DNA from: Pedobacter changchengzhani
Lineage (GTDB): Bacteria; Bacteroidota; Bacteroidia; Sphingobacteriales; Sphingobacteriaceae
Direction of reading: 5' to 3'
NCBI RefSeq assembly: GCF_004354365.1
Contig: NZ_SJCY01000002.1
Coordinates: 124,001 to 188,000, forward strand
DNA length: 64,000 nucleotides
Below are positions 25,212-33,898 of this stretch, piece by piece (within the stretch, counting starts at the first letter, position 1; every line of letters begins with the position of its first letter). Below the pieces are notes generated by a model. That model saw only the letters and a list, made by a program, of their open reading frames with translations. It did no database searches and was not told the DNA's origin. Made by a program: the position numbers and the translations under genes.

Positions 25212-26558
25212 TTGAAAAAAATATTTAATCAGTTTTACGTTAACCTATTTTTAGCCGATAGATTTTTTCTAGCTTTAGGATTTTGCGTACTGCTATTTTT
25301 GCTAAAATTCTTTTTTAGTTGGTTGGGAGATTTACCTATAATTGCCTTTGGCGTTTTAATGGTAATTTTAGCGGTAGATGTATTTGTTTTGTACAGGCTT
25401 AACAGTGGTTTAGAAGCCAAAAGAAATACGCCCAAAAGATTAAGCAACGGCGATGAAAACCCGATACAGATTGAAGTGCAAAATACATACGGCTTTTCGG
25501 TTGGTATTCGGATTATCGATGAGGTTCCACATCAGTTTCAGCTACGGGATACTAATTTTTACCTGCATTTAAAACCGAGTGAAATTAAATTTATTAACTA
25601 CAAATTACGCCCTACAAAACGTGGGGAATATAGTTTTGGGTTTATCAGGGCGTATGTAAAATCGCCATTGGGCTTAATCAGCAGGAGATACAATTTCGAT
25701 AACGCAAAGGTTGTTCCCGTTTTCCCATCATTTATAAATCTAGGGCAGTACGAATTAATGGCTATTTCGCATCACCTTACAGAATTTGGCATTAAAAAAA
25801 TTAGAAAGGTTGGGCAAAGCAGCGAATTTGATCAGATTAAAAATTACGTTGGTGGCGACGATATTAGAACGATAAACTGGAAAGCAACTGCGCGAAAGGG
25901 AAGTTTAATGGTGAATACCTATACAGATGAAAAATCTCAGAACATTTATTGTGTGGTAGATAAATCGCGCACCATGCGCATGCCGTTTGAGGGTTTAAGT
26001 TTATTAGATTACGCCATAAATGCCAGTGTTGCGCTTGCCAAGGTAGCCATGCTAAAAGAAGACAAAGCTGGCCTAATTACACTTTCTGAAACGATTGGCG
26101 CTGTTGTACCTGCCGAAAAAAAATCGACCCAATTAAACCATATTATGCAGGTTTTGTATAAAGAAAAAACCCGCTATTTAGAAAGTAATATGGAAATGCT
26201 TTACAGCACCATTCGTTCGGTAATTAAGCAAAGAAGTTTGGTTGTATTTTTTACAAATTTCGAAAGTTTATCTGCTCTGCAAAGGCAAATGCCCTACTTA
26301 AAAAGAATAGCTAAATATCATTTATTGTTGGTGGTGTTTTTTGAAAATACCGAACTAAAGAGTTTGAGTTTAACACCCGCACAAGATATAGAAGGCATTT
26401 ACTACAAAACAATTGCCGAGAAATTTATTTATGAGAAGAAAGTAATGGCCAAAGAGCTAAACAAGCATGGTATTCTTTCCATTTTAACAACGCCCCAAAA
26501 CCTCACAATTAATATTATTAACCAGTATTTGGCGCTTAAAGCGCAACATAAAATTTAA
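25212..26558 (+). CDS. DUF58 domain-containing protein
   Basis: The 448-residue protein has two N-terminal transmembrane helices (about 14-35 and 40-58), a beta-rich region and the DUF58 core GGDDIRTINWKATARKG (from residue 214), followed by a vWA-like domain with VVDKSRTMRMP. The frame begins with TTG at 25212, 42 bp after the MoxR stop; no ATG is available before the first helix. DUF58 proteins pair with MoxR ATPases. The partnership is established by context in many genomes, but its cellular task is generally unknown. It converges with the next gene (overlap of 4 bp). Confidence 0.88.
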   Translation: MKKIFNQFYVNLFLADRFFLALGFCVLLFLLKFFFSWLGDLPIIAFGVLMVILAVDVFVLYRLNSGLEAKRNTPKRLSNGDENPIQIEVQNTYGFSVGIRIIDEVPHQFQLRDTNFYLHLKPSEIKFINYKLRPTKRGEYSFGFIRAYVKSPLGLISRRYNFDNAKVVPVFPSFINLGQYELMAISHHLTEFGIKKIRKVGQSSEFDQIKNYVGGDDIRTINWKATARKGSLMVNTYTDEKSQNIYCVVDKSRTMRMPFEGLSLLDYAINASVALAKVAMLKEDKAGLITLSETIGAVVPAEKKSTQLNHIMQVLYKEKTRYLESNMEMLYSTIRSVIKQRSLVVFFTNFESLSALQRQMPYLKRIAKYHLLLVVFFENTELKSLSLTPAQDIEGIYYKTIAEKFIYEKKVMAKELNKHGILSILTTPQNLTINIINQYLALKAQHKI

Positions 26559-27550
26559 GGCGACATTCTAGCATATTTCTTAACCATATCATCCACAATT
26601 TTTGCGGTTTCATCAGGAAAATTAAATTGATGCTGTTGTGGGTTTTCTACCCAGCTTTTAATAATTGGTAACCAATTTTTGGTACTGCCCCAAATAACAG
26701 GTAAACCCAACTCTTTTAATGCATAAGCATTACATTGTTGTTCAAACTGGAATTTCATTGGTGATACCAATAATTTTTTTCCTAAAAAAAGTGCCTCGGC
26801 GGGACCTTCAAAACCTCCACCGGTAAACAATCCCGCGCAACTGGCTAAACTTTTGTTAAATTTCTCATTATTGATGGGTTCAACAAACACATTTCCGTCG
26901 GTATAACTAACGCTTGTATGTTTTGAAAAAACCTGCCATTTTACGGCTGGAATTTGCGCCAATAGCTTTACCAATCGCTTGTCATCAAGTGCAGGCAAAT
27001 ATACCGTGTAATGACCGAGATTTGTTGGCGCCACCTCTCTAATCTCTTTGCGTATAACTGGCTTATGTATAAAGGTGTCATAATCAACAAAATGAAAACC
27101 GATATGATGCGTAGCGGGCGCATAATGGCTCAAAATAACCTTTCCCCAATCTATTGTTCTAGGCTTAGGAACTTTCTTCGATTTAAATGAAGCTTGATGA
27201 CTCAAAGAAATGCATTCTATTCCTTGCAACTTACAGGCCCAAGCACTTACCGGCTCAAAATCATTCACAATTAAATTATACTGTTTTAAATCTAATTGCT
27301 TAATGTCCTTCCTTAACCTGAATAAATTCATACTCAGCCAAGTTTTAAAATGGTGTACACCACCTTTTTTACCAAACACGAAGCTGAAACCATGAAATTG
27401 ATATTTTACTGGTTGGGATAATTTTACATCAGATTGAGTACCACTGATAAGGATATCAAGCTCGCCATACTTTTGCAATAGGGGTATTATTTCCCTGGCT
27501 CTGCTGATGTGGCCATTGCCGGTGCCTTGTATAGCGTAAAGTATCTTCAT
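26555..27550 (-). CDS. glycosyltransferase-like protein (GT-B fold, MJ1255 type)
   Basis: The 331-residue protein begins with YAIQGTGNGHISRAREI, with the nucleotide-sugar transferase glycine loop GNGH (11-14), and has a C-terminal donor-site region GLFTGGGFEGPAEALFLGKKLLVSPMKFQFEQQCNA, cut here only as a description of the G-G-x-x-x-x-x-E and Q-x-E motifs. The fold resembles UDP-glycosyltransferases/MurG, and the family is often labelled glycosyl transferase or MJ1255-like. Donor and acceptor are unknown. It stands alone between convergent DUF58 and the next minus-strand gene. Confidence 0.78.
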   Translation of the reverse strand: MKILYAIQGTGNGHISRAREIIPLLQKYGELDILISGTQSDVKLSQPVKYQFHGFSFVFGKKGGVHHFKTWLSMNLFRLRKDIKQLDLKQYNLIVNDFEPVSAWACKLQGIECISLSHQASFKSKKVPKPRTIDWGKVILSHYAPATHHIGFHFVDYDTFIHKPVIRKEIREVAPTNLGHYTVYLPALDDKRLVKLLAQIPAVKWQVFSKHTSVSYTDGNVFVEPINNEKFNKSLASCAGLFTGGGFEGPAEALFLGKKLLVSPMKFQFEQQCNAYALKELGLPVIWGSTKNWLPIIKSWVENPQQHQFNFPDETAKIVDDMVKKYARMSP

Positions 27551-27772
27551 TTTGTTATCAATGCCGAATATCCAAAATTATTCAGTTATTTCATATTTTA
27601 TGGATAGCAAAAGCACATTTATATTGAATTTACTTTTTAAATTGCTTTATCAGCTTACATTTAAACTTCAAATTATCGCACACAGATTATTAAAATTGTT
27701 ACAGTCCAAATGCAACGACGCTTCCATCAGCATGAATTTTTACCATAAAACCTAGAAAATGTTAAACGCAAT

Positions 27773-27812
27773 AAAAAAGGGAAGCTCAACATTTGCTGCG
27801 CTTCCCTTTTTT
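27773..27812. terminator. bidirectional terminator
   Basis: AAAAAAGGGAAGC (27773-27785) pairs with GCTTCCCTTTTTT (27800-27812) around a 14-nt loop. A T run follows in both readings. It lies 20 bp past the stop of the YfhO gene on the minus strand and probably terminates it. The + strand frame at 27552-27755 has no supporting features. Confidence 0.8.
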
Positions 27813-27831
27813 ACGTAATAAAGAATTTTAT

Positions 27832-30333
27832 CTATGCTTTTTTCTTCTTTTTCTTCTCTTCGGCATAAAAAGCAAAACCTAATCCTGCTACTAATAAAAC
27901 AGAGCCGAACAATGAAATTTTTTCTCCTAAATAGTACGATGTTGGATGAAAAATGAAATCTATTTTGTGATTTCCTGCCGTTAATTGGGCCGCTCGTAAA
28001 ACGTAATCGGCTCTAAAATATGGTTTTTCTACATCATCAATATACATCTTCCAGCCTTTATTGTAGTAAATTTCAGAAAATACAGCAACAGCATCCTTTG
28101 CGGTAGAATATTCATAAGTTAAATGATCTGGACTATATTTTGTTAACTTAATAAACCCTTCTTGGCCTGTACCTAAACGCGTTGTATCTATTAAGTTTTT
28201 AAAGCTATCATCAACAATAGCTTCCTTTTTCGCATCGAAACTACTTATCGCAGCCATTTCTTCATCAGCATTTTTTGCGAATTGCACACTTTCTACAAAC
28301 CACGCATTTCCGCAGGCCGTAACATTTTTAGTTACTTTAAATGATCCATTTTTAGGGTCTTGACTGATCATGTATTTTGTATTCAGCATATCTAAAACAT
28401 CCTGATTTACACTTTTATCAAACTGATTTCTAATCAACTCATCAAATCTCTTTAATTTAGCCGCGTGGTAGCCACCTACCGTTTTATGGAAAGCAGTTGT
28501 GCTTGCATTAGAAAAAGTTTGGATGGTAGAATCATAAACTCTATAATCTGGATCTTTATCGGTAGCGATAATTTGATCAACCTCACGTTCTGGAAAGTGA
28601 TTCGCCAATTCAGTTTGCGTTTGAAAATTATCATTGTTAAGATAACGACGATCAACCTGCCATAAATCAACCAAAATAAATAAAGCCAATAAGCCAAAAG
28701 CCAATTGCATATTCATTTTTTTATTGATAAATGCCCAAGTAATTCCGAAACCTATTGCGATAAACAAAACTGTGCGCCATGCATCGGCACGTGCCAACGC
28801 GATGCGATCGTTAATAACAGCACCTAAAATTTTATCGGTTAAACCACTGTTATTTTGCAATATTTTATTTAACCATTCGCGAACTGATGATTCATTTTCA
28901 CTCGTGAAACTAAAAAATACAGTTGGCACTAAAGCTACTAAAAGTGCAAAACCACCCACAATACCCGCCGACCACATTAAACGTTGTGTTAAATATTTTT
29001 GATCGTATTTTCCTTCTTGAGCTTCTTTTAAACCTAAAATTGCTAAAAGTGGCACGAGCAATGCTAAAACCGCCAAAGTAGATTCTACTGCCCTAAATTT
29101 ATTGTATAAAGGGAAGTAATTAAAAAACAAATCGGAGATAAGTGGAAAATTTTGACCGAAAGACAGCAACAATAATAAAACACTTGCAGCTACAATCCAC
29201 CATTTCCATCGATGTTTTACAATAAATAATCCGAAAACAAAAAGTAAACAAATAATTGCACCAAAATAGTACGGACCAGCAGTACCCGGTTTATTACCCC
29301 AATATTGCGAACCCGCAGTTTGTGCAATCGCATTTAATGCCTGATCGGCATTTTGACCATACATTGTTTGTAAAGGCGTTGAAACGGTTCCATCTTGCAG
29401 AATTTTAATAAACTCGCCTTTTTCGTTAAGCGCACCACCAGATGATCCACCATATAAATTAGGAATTAAGAACGTAAAACTTTCACCAACACCTTGGCTC
29501 CATTGATATGCGTAATCTTTATCTAATCCATTTGCCGGTTCGGTTTTATCTGTTGTTATATTAGATTTTCCTCTAATGGTTTCTTTGCCATACTCGTAAG
29601 TAGTCCACAAAGTGCCCGCATTGATCAGCAAAGCAACGAACATTCCTGCAGAAAGGTAAGCAATGGCTTTACCAAAACTCTTCAATTGCTTTACTTTAAA
29701 AGCATGATACAATTCTATACCTACTAAAATGATTAGTGCAATAAATAAATAATAGGTCATTTGGATGTGGTTAGAACGAATTTCTAAAGCCATAAACAAT
29801 GCCGTCAAACTTGCACCCAATAAATATCTGCCTCGTAAAGTAAGAATAATTGATGCTAGCACAGGCGCAAAAAAACCAATTGCAACTGCCTTATTGCTAT
29901 GCCCCGCAGCAATAATTATAAAATTATACGATGCAAATGCCACGGCAATCGCCCCCGCAGCGGCTAGCCAAGGGTTTACCTTTAATACACAAAACAGTAG
30001 ATAAGCACCTAATAAATAAAGTAAAACGGTACCTACTGGATTAGGCAATGCTTTTGTAACTAAATCAATCCCGTAAGATGAAATGTTTAAAGGATATTGT
30101 ACCCAAATTTGATAAGCAGGCATTCCGCCAAACATCTGGTTTGTCCAAAGTGGGCCTTTGCCTTCTTTAGCTTTAACATTCATTATCTCAGTTTGCATGG
30201 CTTTAGCCTGCAGAACATCGTCCTGTCTAGGCGCTTTACCTTGCAAAACAGGACTGAAATAGGTAAAGCAAAGGATTACAAAAAAAGCTATAATGGCTAA
30301 ATGGATGCCATTTTTATTAAACCAATTATTCAT
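27832..30333 (-). CDS. YfhO family multi-pass membrane protein
   Basis: The 833-residue protein has an N-terminal transmembrane helix, then the YfhO signature PRQDDVLQAKAMQTEI and LWTNQMFGGMPAYQI, a total of about 13 hydrophobic helices up to residue 570 and near the C-terminus, and a large extracytoplasmic domain (about 575-795). It ends in a poly-Lys stretch (EEKKKKKKKA) after the last helix. YfhO proteins are GT-C-like membrane enzymes implicated in glycosylation of lipoteichoic acid in Firmicutes; in Bacteroidetes the role is unproven. It is a single gene with its own terminator. Confidence 0.88.
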   Translation of the reverse strand: MNNWFNKNGIHLAIIAFFVILCFTYFSPVLQGKAPRQDDVLQAKAMQTEIMNVKAKEGKGPLWTNQMFGGMPAYQIWVQYPLNISSYGIDLVTKALPNPVGTVLLYLLGAYLLFCVLKVNPWLAAAGAIAVAFASYNFIIIAAGHSNKAVAIGFFAPVLASIILTLRGRYLLGASLTALFMALEIRSNHIQMTYYLFIALIILVGIELYHAFKVKQLKSFGKAIAYLSAGMFVALLINAGTLWTTYEYGKETIRGKSNITTDKTEPANGLDKDYAYQWSQGVGESFTFLIPNLYGGSSGGALNEKGEFIKILQDGTVSTPLQTMYGQNADQALNAIAQTAGSQYWGNKPGTAGPYYFGAIICLLFVFGLFIVKHRWKWWIVAASVLLLLLSFGQNFPLISDLFFNYFPLYNKFRAVESTLAVLALLVPLLAILGLKEAQEGKYDQKYLTQRLMWSAGIVGGFALLVALVPTVFFSFTSENESSVREWLNKILQNNSGLTDKILGAVINDRIALARADAWRTVLFIAIGFGITWAFINKKMNMQLAFGLLALFILVDLWQVDRRYLNNDNFQTQTELANHFPEREVDQIIATDKDPDYRVYDSTIQTFSNASTTAFHKTVGGYHAAKLKRFDELIRNQFDKSVNQDVLDMLNTKYMISQDPKNGSFKVTKNVTACGNAWFVESVQFAKNADEEMAAISSFDAKKEAIVDDSFKNLIDTTRLGTGQEGFIKLTKYSPDHLTYEYSTAKDAVAVFSEIYYNKGWKMYIDDVEKPYFRADYVLRAAQLTAGNHKIDFIFHPTSYYLGEKISLFGSVLLVAGLGFAFYAEEKKKKKKA

Positions 30334-30517
30334 TAAGGGTTATTTAAGTTTAAAACAATGTCAAAAATAAAAAATAGAATGGTATAAAAAAGGAATAAAG
30401 GTGTTTGTAGAGATAATTAATAAATTTCACCATTAAATAATGATTAAAAATATTATTTAAGCTATCTAAATCAACAACTATCACATCATTTTATTATAGA
30501 ATTTTGATAGCAAAAAT

Positions 30518-30543
30518 AAACTTTCAATAAGTTTTGAAAGTTT
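30518..30543. promoter_or_regulatory. probable GbsR/MarR operator
   Basis: A perfect inverted repeat with 10-bp arms, AAACTTTCAA (30518-30527) and TTGAAAGTTT (30534-30543), and a 6-bp centre covers the -33 element of the regulator's promoter. Size and symmetry fit a dimeric winged-helix repressor. Autoregulation is inferred. Confidence 0.65.
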
Positions 30544-30562
30544 AAAACATTTCATACATTTG
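30533..30562 (+). promoter_or_regulatory. promoter of the GbsR/MarR gene
   Basis: TTTG at 30533-30536 and TACATTTG at 30555-30562 are spaced by 18 bp, matching the Bacteroidetes -33/-7 consensus (TTTG and TAnnTTTG). The -7 box ends three bases before the ATG at 30566, so the mRNA would be leaderless or nearly so. Confidence 0.7.
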
Positions 30563-30565
30563 TAC

Positions 30566-31072
30566 ATGGAATTGGCCGAAGCAAAATTGAAGTTTATAGA
30601 AACCTGGGGTAAATTAGGCTCTGAATGGGGTATTAATAGAACGATGGCTCAAGTACATGCGCTATTGCTGATTTCGACCGAGGCATTAACTACTGAGGAA
30701 GTAATGGAAATGCTAAAAATCTCCAGAGGAAATGCCAATATGAATCTCCGCGATTTAATAGTTTGGGGTTTGGTAGAAAAACAGCACAAAGCCGGAGAAC
30801 GTAAAGAATTCTTTTTCGCTGATAAAGACGCTTGGTCAATTGCCCGTCAAGTGGCTAAAGAGCGTAAAAAAAGGGAACTCGAACCTGTATTAAAATCACT
30901 TGCAGAACTTAGTAACGTTAATGGAGATGAGAAAGATCCAGAATTCAAAACCTTTAAAAAATCTGTTTCTGATATTAGTAAGCTGGCCAAAAACGTAGAT
31001 AAAACTTTAGAAACGATGCTCAAGGCCGAAGAAAATTGGTTTTTTGGATCAATTTTTAAAATGTTTAAATAG
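30566..31072 (+). CDS. GbsR/MarR family transcriptional regulator
   Basis: From ATG 30566 the protein has 168 residues; the frame also opens at TTG 30560, but that codon overlaps the -7 box, so ATG is preferred. The winged helix-turn-helix lies at about 20-85: GINRTMAQVHALLLIS, LTTEEVMEMLKISRGNANMNLRDLI (recognition helix) and a wing VEKQHKAGERKEFF. A C-terminal helical part follows (LKSLAELSNV, then a K-rich coiled region). The family represses genes for osmolyte uptake in Bacillus; in Bacteroidetes it often sits by small redox/SDR gene sets. It lies upstream of the DCC and TIGR01777 genes, which are candidate targets. A perfect inverted repeat overlaps its own promoter. Confidence 0.88.
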   Translation: MELAEAKLKFIETWGKLGSEWGINRTMAQVHALLLISTEALTTEEVMEMLKISRGNANMNLRDLIVWGLVEKQHKAGERKEFFFADKDAWSIARQVAKERKKRELEPVLKSLAELSNVNGDEKDPEFKTFKKSVSDISKLAKNVDKTLETMLKAEENWFFGSIFKMFK

Positions 31073-31096
31073 GCCTGCGATAAATTTTAGACTGGT

Positions 31097-31180
31097 CGTC
31101 TTTCCCGTAAAAACGAGAATCCTAAGGCAAAAGCAAAGCTGGTTTATAGCTTTAAGATTCCCGCCTACGCGGGAAGGACG
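31097..31180. repeat. imperfect long inverted repeat with CCCGCCTACGCGGG end
   Basis: Arms 31097-31121 and 31156-31180 pair imperfectly (CGTCTTTCCCG...GAGAATC with GATTCCCGCC...GGACG), separated by 34 bp. The second arm itself contains a compact palindrome, CCCGCCTACGCGGG. This resembles dispersed intergenic palindromic repeats seen in many genomes. It fills the 219-bp gap between the regulator gene and the DCC gene, which holds no reading frame of note. Confidence 0.65.
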
Positions 31181-31291
31181 CAGATTCACAAAAAAATTGC
31201 CACAACGAAATGGCAAAACAAGATTACTAAAGCCTAAGGGCTTAATTTTTTAAAACAATGTTTCAATTTTTACTGAAAATAAAATAACAAC

Positions 31292-32104
31292 ATGAATCTG
31301 CTAGAAAACCACACCATCCTTTATGATGAAGATTGCCCAATGTGCCACGTATATACAGGAGCGTTTATTAAATTTGGGTGGTTGCCGAAAAATGGACGAG
31401 AAGCATACCAAAATATGCCCGATCATGTATGCAAGTTAATCGATCATCAACGAGCTGTAAATGAAATTGCTCTGGTAAATACTGTAAACGGCGAAGTTAC
31501 CTACGGCATAAGCAGTTTATTCAAAATTATTGCCAATGCTTTGCCAGTTTTTAAACCGCTATTTAGATTTGCACCTTTTATTTGGTTTATGAAGAAAATC
31601 TATGCTTTTGTTTCTTACAATCGGAAGGTAATTATACCAGCTAAAATTAAAGAAAATGTTTTACAACCCTCTTTTAGCTTAAAGTACCGATTGGCTTATT
31701 TAACATTTGCTTGGCTAATTACATCAATTATATTAACCAAATATACTGCGATGCTAACTAATTTTGTTCCTATTGGAAATAGCTATAGAGAATATTTAAT
31801 TTGTGGGGGACAAATGGTTTTTCAAGCTGCGATAATTATTTTCTATAAAAAAGACAAGCTTTGGGATTATTTAGGAAATATGATGACGGTTTCTCTAGCT
31901 GGTGCACTAATTTTAATTCCAGCTTTAATTGTTAACCATTTTCTAATAATCAATACTGTTTTCTATTTATTGTTCTTTCTATTTACAGCTGGATTAATGC
32001 TTTTAGAACACATAAGAAGATGCAAGATATTAGATTTAGGTTGGTTGATGAGCATTACTTGGGTCACTTACAGGTTGATCGTTTTGGTTTTAATATTGTT
32101 ATAA
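31292..32104 (+). CDS. DCC-type thiol protein (DUF393) fused to a membrane region
   Basis: The 270-residue protein has an N-terminal DCC domain with YDEDCPMC (11-18; Cys15 and Cys18) in thioredoxin-like context, IHxxx-like segments, and an H-x-x-A-V-N-E region near 50. From about residue 130 it carries four or five transmembrane helices, so this is a membrane-anchored variant. DCC proteins are predicted thiol-disulfide oxidoreductases. The neighbouring TIGR01777 epimerase begins 17 bp downstream, so the two form an operon. Membership in a regulator/DCC/TIGR01777 set suggests a stress or light response, but this is inferred. Confidence 0.82.
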   Translation: MNLLENHTILYDEDCPMCHVYTGAFIKFGWLPKNGREAYQNMPDHVCKLIDHQRAVNEIALVNTVNGEVTYGISSLFKIIANALPVFKPLFRFAPFIWFMKKIYAFVSYNRKVIIPAKIKENVLQPSFSLKYRLAYLTFAWLITSIILTKYTAMLTNFVPIGNSYREYLICGGQMVFQAAIIIFYKKDKLWDYLGNMMTVSLAGALILIPALIVNHFLIINTVFYLLFFLFTAGLMLLEHIRRCKILDLGWLMSITWVTYRLIVLVLILL

Positions 32105-32121
32105 TTTAAAATATTACAAAG

Positions 32122-33039
32122 ATGAAATACGAGAAAATAGTTTTGGTTGGCGGAAATGGATATTTAGGCGGAGTACTGGCAAAATATTTTAGTGTTATTA
32201 CAAGTGAAGTGGTTATAATTTCACGAAAAAGTGCACCAAATGATAAAAATATTAAAACCATAGTTTGGGATGGGAAGAGCGAAGGAGATTGGGAAAATGC
32301 TTTAAATGGAGCCGAATTGGTTGTTAACCTATGCGGGAAGAATGTAAATTGTAGATACAATGCTAAAAATAAAGCCGAGATTATAAGTTCGAGAGTTGTG
32401 CCCACGAAACTTTTAGGTAATGCGATTCAAAAATCAAATAATCCACCAAAACTATGGATCAATATTACTTCAGCCACTATTTATCGCTATGCGGAAGATT
32501 ACCCACAGGATGAAATTATGGGTGAAATTGGTGCTGGTTTTTCTATCGAAGTTTGCAAAATTTGGGAAGAAACTTTCTATAATTTTACAACGCCAAATAC
32601 AAGAAAAATTGCATTACGAATGGGGATAGTTTTGGGCAAAGAAGATGGGGTTTTCCCTAGATTGTTAAATTTAGTAAAATTAGGCATGGGCGGAAAACAG
32701 GGGGATGGCCAACAATATGTAAGTTGGATACACGAGCATGATGTTGCACTAAGTGTTGACTATTTAATGAACCACACTGAACTTGCTGGAAATATAAACT
32801 GCACCTCTCCAGAACCAGTAAAAAATGCGGTGCTGATGAAAGAAATCAGGACGGTCTATAAGATGCCGTTCGGCCTACCCGCACCCACCTGGCTTTTAAA
32901 AATTGGTGCAATTATGATTGGAACTGAAACCGAGTTGATTTTGAAAAGCAGATGGGTAATGCCAACGGTATTAACAAATTCTGGCTTTAAATTTAAATAT
33001 GGAAATTTACGCGAAGCAATAAAAGCGATATTGAATTAA
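32122..33039 (+). CDS. TIGR01777 family NAD-dependent epimerase
   Basis: The 305-residue extended SDR relative begins IVLVGGNGYLGG (6-17, dinucleotide loop). It has VVNLCGKNVNCRYNAKNK (the L-x-G-x-x-V-x-x-R-W/Y-x-x-x-x-K pattern of YfcH/TIGR01777), SATIYRYAED in the catalytic region, LRMGIVLG, and a C-terminal DUF1731-like tail WVMPTVLTNSGFKF. E. coli YfcH and plant cell-division relatives belong here; the substrate is unknown. It is the second gene of the DCC operon. Confidence 0.9.
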   Translation: MKYEKIVLVGGNGYLGGVLAKYFSVITSEVVIISRKSAPNDKNIKTIVWDGKSEGDWENALNGAELVVNLCGKNVNCRYNAKNKAEIISSRVVPTKLLGNAIQKSNNPPKLWINITSATIYRYAEDYPQDEIMGEIGAGFSIEVCKIWEETFYNFTTPNTRKIALRMGIVLGKEDGVFPRLLNLVKLGMGGKQGDGQQYVSWIHEHDVALSVDYLMNHTELAGNINCTSPEPVKNAVLMKEIRTVYKMPFGLPAPTWLLKIGAIMIGTETELILKSRWVMPTVLTNSGFKFKYGNLREAIKAILN

Positions 33040-33044
33040 ACCAA

Positions 33045-33122
33045 GTCGTCGTTGCGAGGTACGAAGCAATCTTAATAAAAGAGTTAAAAGCTTTAGGATT
33101 GCTTCGTGCCTCGCAATGACGG
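33045..33122. repeat. long inverted repeat with GTCATTGCGAGG-type ends
   Basis: Arms 33045-33071 (GTCG TTGCGAGG TACGAAGCAATC pattern) and 33097-33122 (GATTGCTTCG TGCCTCGCAATGACGG pattern) pair with two or three mismatches around a 25-bp AT-rich centre. The sequence type is known to me as a frequent intergenic palindrome in bacterial genomes. It begins six bases after the TIGR01777 stop and could terminate transcription. The rest of 33123-33340 shows no gene. Confidence 0.75.
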
Positions 33123-33340
33123 AGAGCGATTTTTTTCAACACCTAGATCAAGCACTTTTTCGAATGTAGCGCTCCGTTCGGTTTATTAGGAAAATTGGCT
33201 GAAAAAATATTTTTAAAAAGTTACATGCAAAAGCTACTAACCGCGAGGAATGCTTTAATTAAAAAAGTAGCCGAGAATGCTAATGCTATTTAGTTTAAAC
33301 CATTTTAGGGATTTGCCACAGAAATAATCAAACTCTAAAA

Positions 33341-33592
33341 CTATTTAATTTCTTCATAATCCACGAAATCACCCAACTTATCAGTTTTGCCTTGATCAGG
33401 TTTTGGTGGCATGTAATCAATAGATATAGAACCTTCGGGTTTTGATGATCTTTGTTGTTGCTTTTGACCGGTAGCTTGTTGTTGCATTTTATTGGCAAGG
33501 TTGCCAAATAGCATAGGCAACAAAAGGCGGATCAGTAACCTGAGCACCCAAAGTACCAATACTGCGATAAATAAAAATTTTAATAACGGCAT
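33341..33592 (-). CDS. DUF4834 family small membrane protein
   Basis: The 83-residue protein has one N-terminal transmembrane helix (LLKFLFIAVLVLWVLRLLIRLLLPMLF, residues 3-29) and a charged soluble tail with a Gln-rich stretch (MQQQATGQKQQQ) and the closing acidic FVDYEEIK. This pattern fits the Bacteroidetes-specific DUF4834 family, where the acidic DYEE-type end is conserved. Function is unknown. It stands upstream of the YwbE and DUF3472 genes on the same strand in transcription order, but with a 99-bp gap. Confidence 0.8.
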   Translation of the reverse strand: MPLLKFLFIAVLVLWVLRLLIRLLLPMLFGNLANKMQQQATGQKQQQRSSKPEGSISIDYMPPKPDQGKTDKLGDFVDYEEIK

Positions 33593-33691
33593 TATTTTTT
33601 AACTATAGTTACAAATATAGACGGCAATTTAAATAGTTTGTTACCAAAAAAAGTATTAATTGCAAACCTATTACAATTTTGTAAGAGAATA

Positions 33692-33895
33692 TTAATTGTC
33701 CTCATCTACAATTTCAGCTACCCGACCAATTTGGCCATCTTCCAAACGTACTTTTATTCCACGTGAATGAAATGAAGAGGATGTCAATAAATTTTTTACG
33801 ATTCCGTAAGTTATCTCGCCATTTCGTTGGTCCTTTTTAAGGATAATACCAACCTCTAAACCAGGATAAACATCACTTCTATTTTGTCCGTTCAT
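33692..33895 (-). CDS. YwbE family protein
   Basis: The 67-residue protein matches the YwbE family over its whole length: R-x-D-V-x-P-G-x-x-V-x-I-V-L-K-K-D-Q-R-x-G class pattern (YPGLEVGIILKKDQRNG), then GIVKNLLTSSSFHSRGIKV and a KVRLEDGQIGRV strand set. It is a small SH3/KOW-like beta-barrel fold; the family is conserved in many bacteria, with no defined role. It sits three bases downstream of the DUF3472 stop and is probably in the same transcript. Confidence 0.88.
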   Translation of the reverse strand: MNGQNRSDVYPGLEVGIILKKDQRNGEITYGIVKNLLTSSSFHSRGIKVRLEDGQIGRVAEIVDEDN

Positions 33896-33898
33896 TAT

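Noticed and set aside
27552..27755. 67-codon + strand reading frame after the glycosyltransferase
   Set aside because: No motif or convincing start, and it ends before a terminator that fits the minus-strand gene.
28724..29002. 92-codon + strand frame inside the YfhO gene
   Set aside because: It is antisense to a well-supported coding region, as are many similar frames in uvrB, typA, purD and the MG2 gene.
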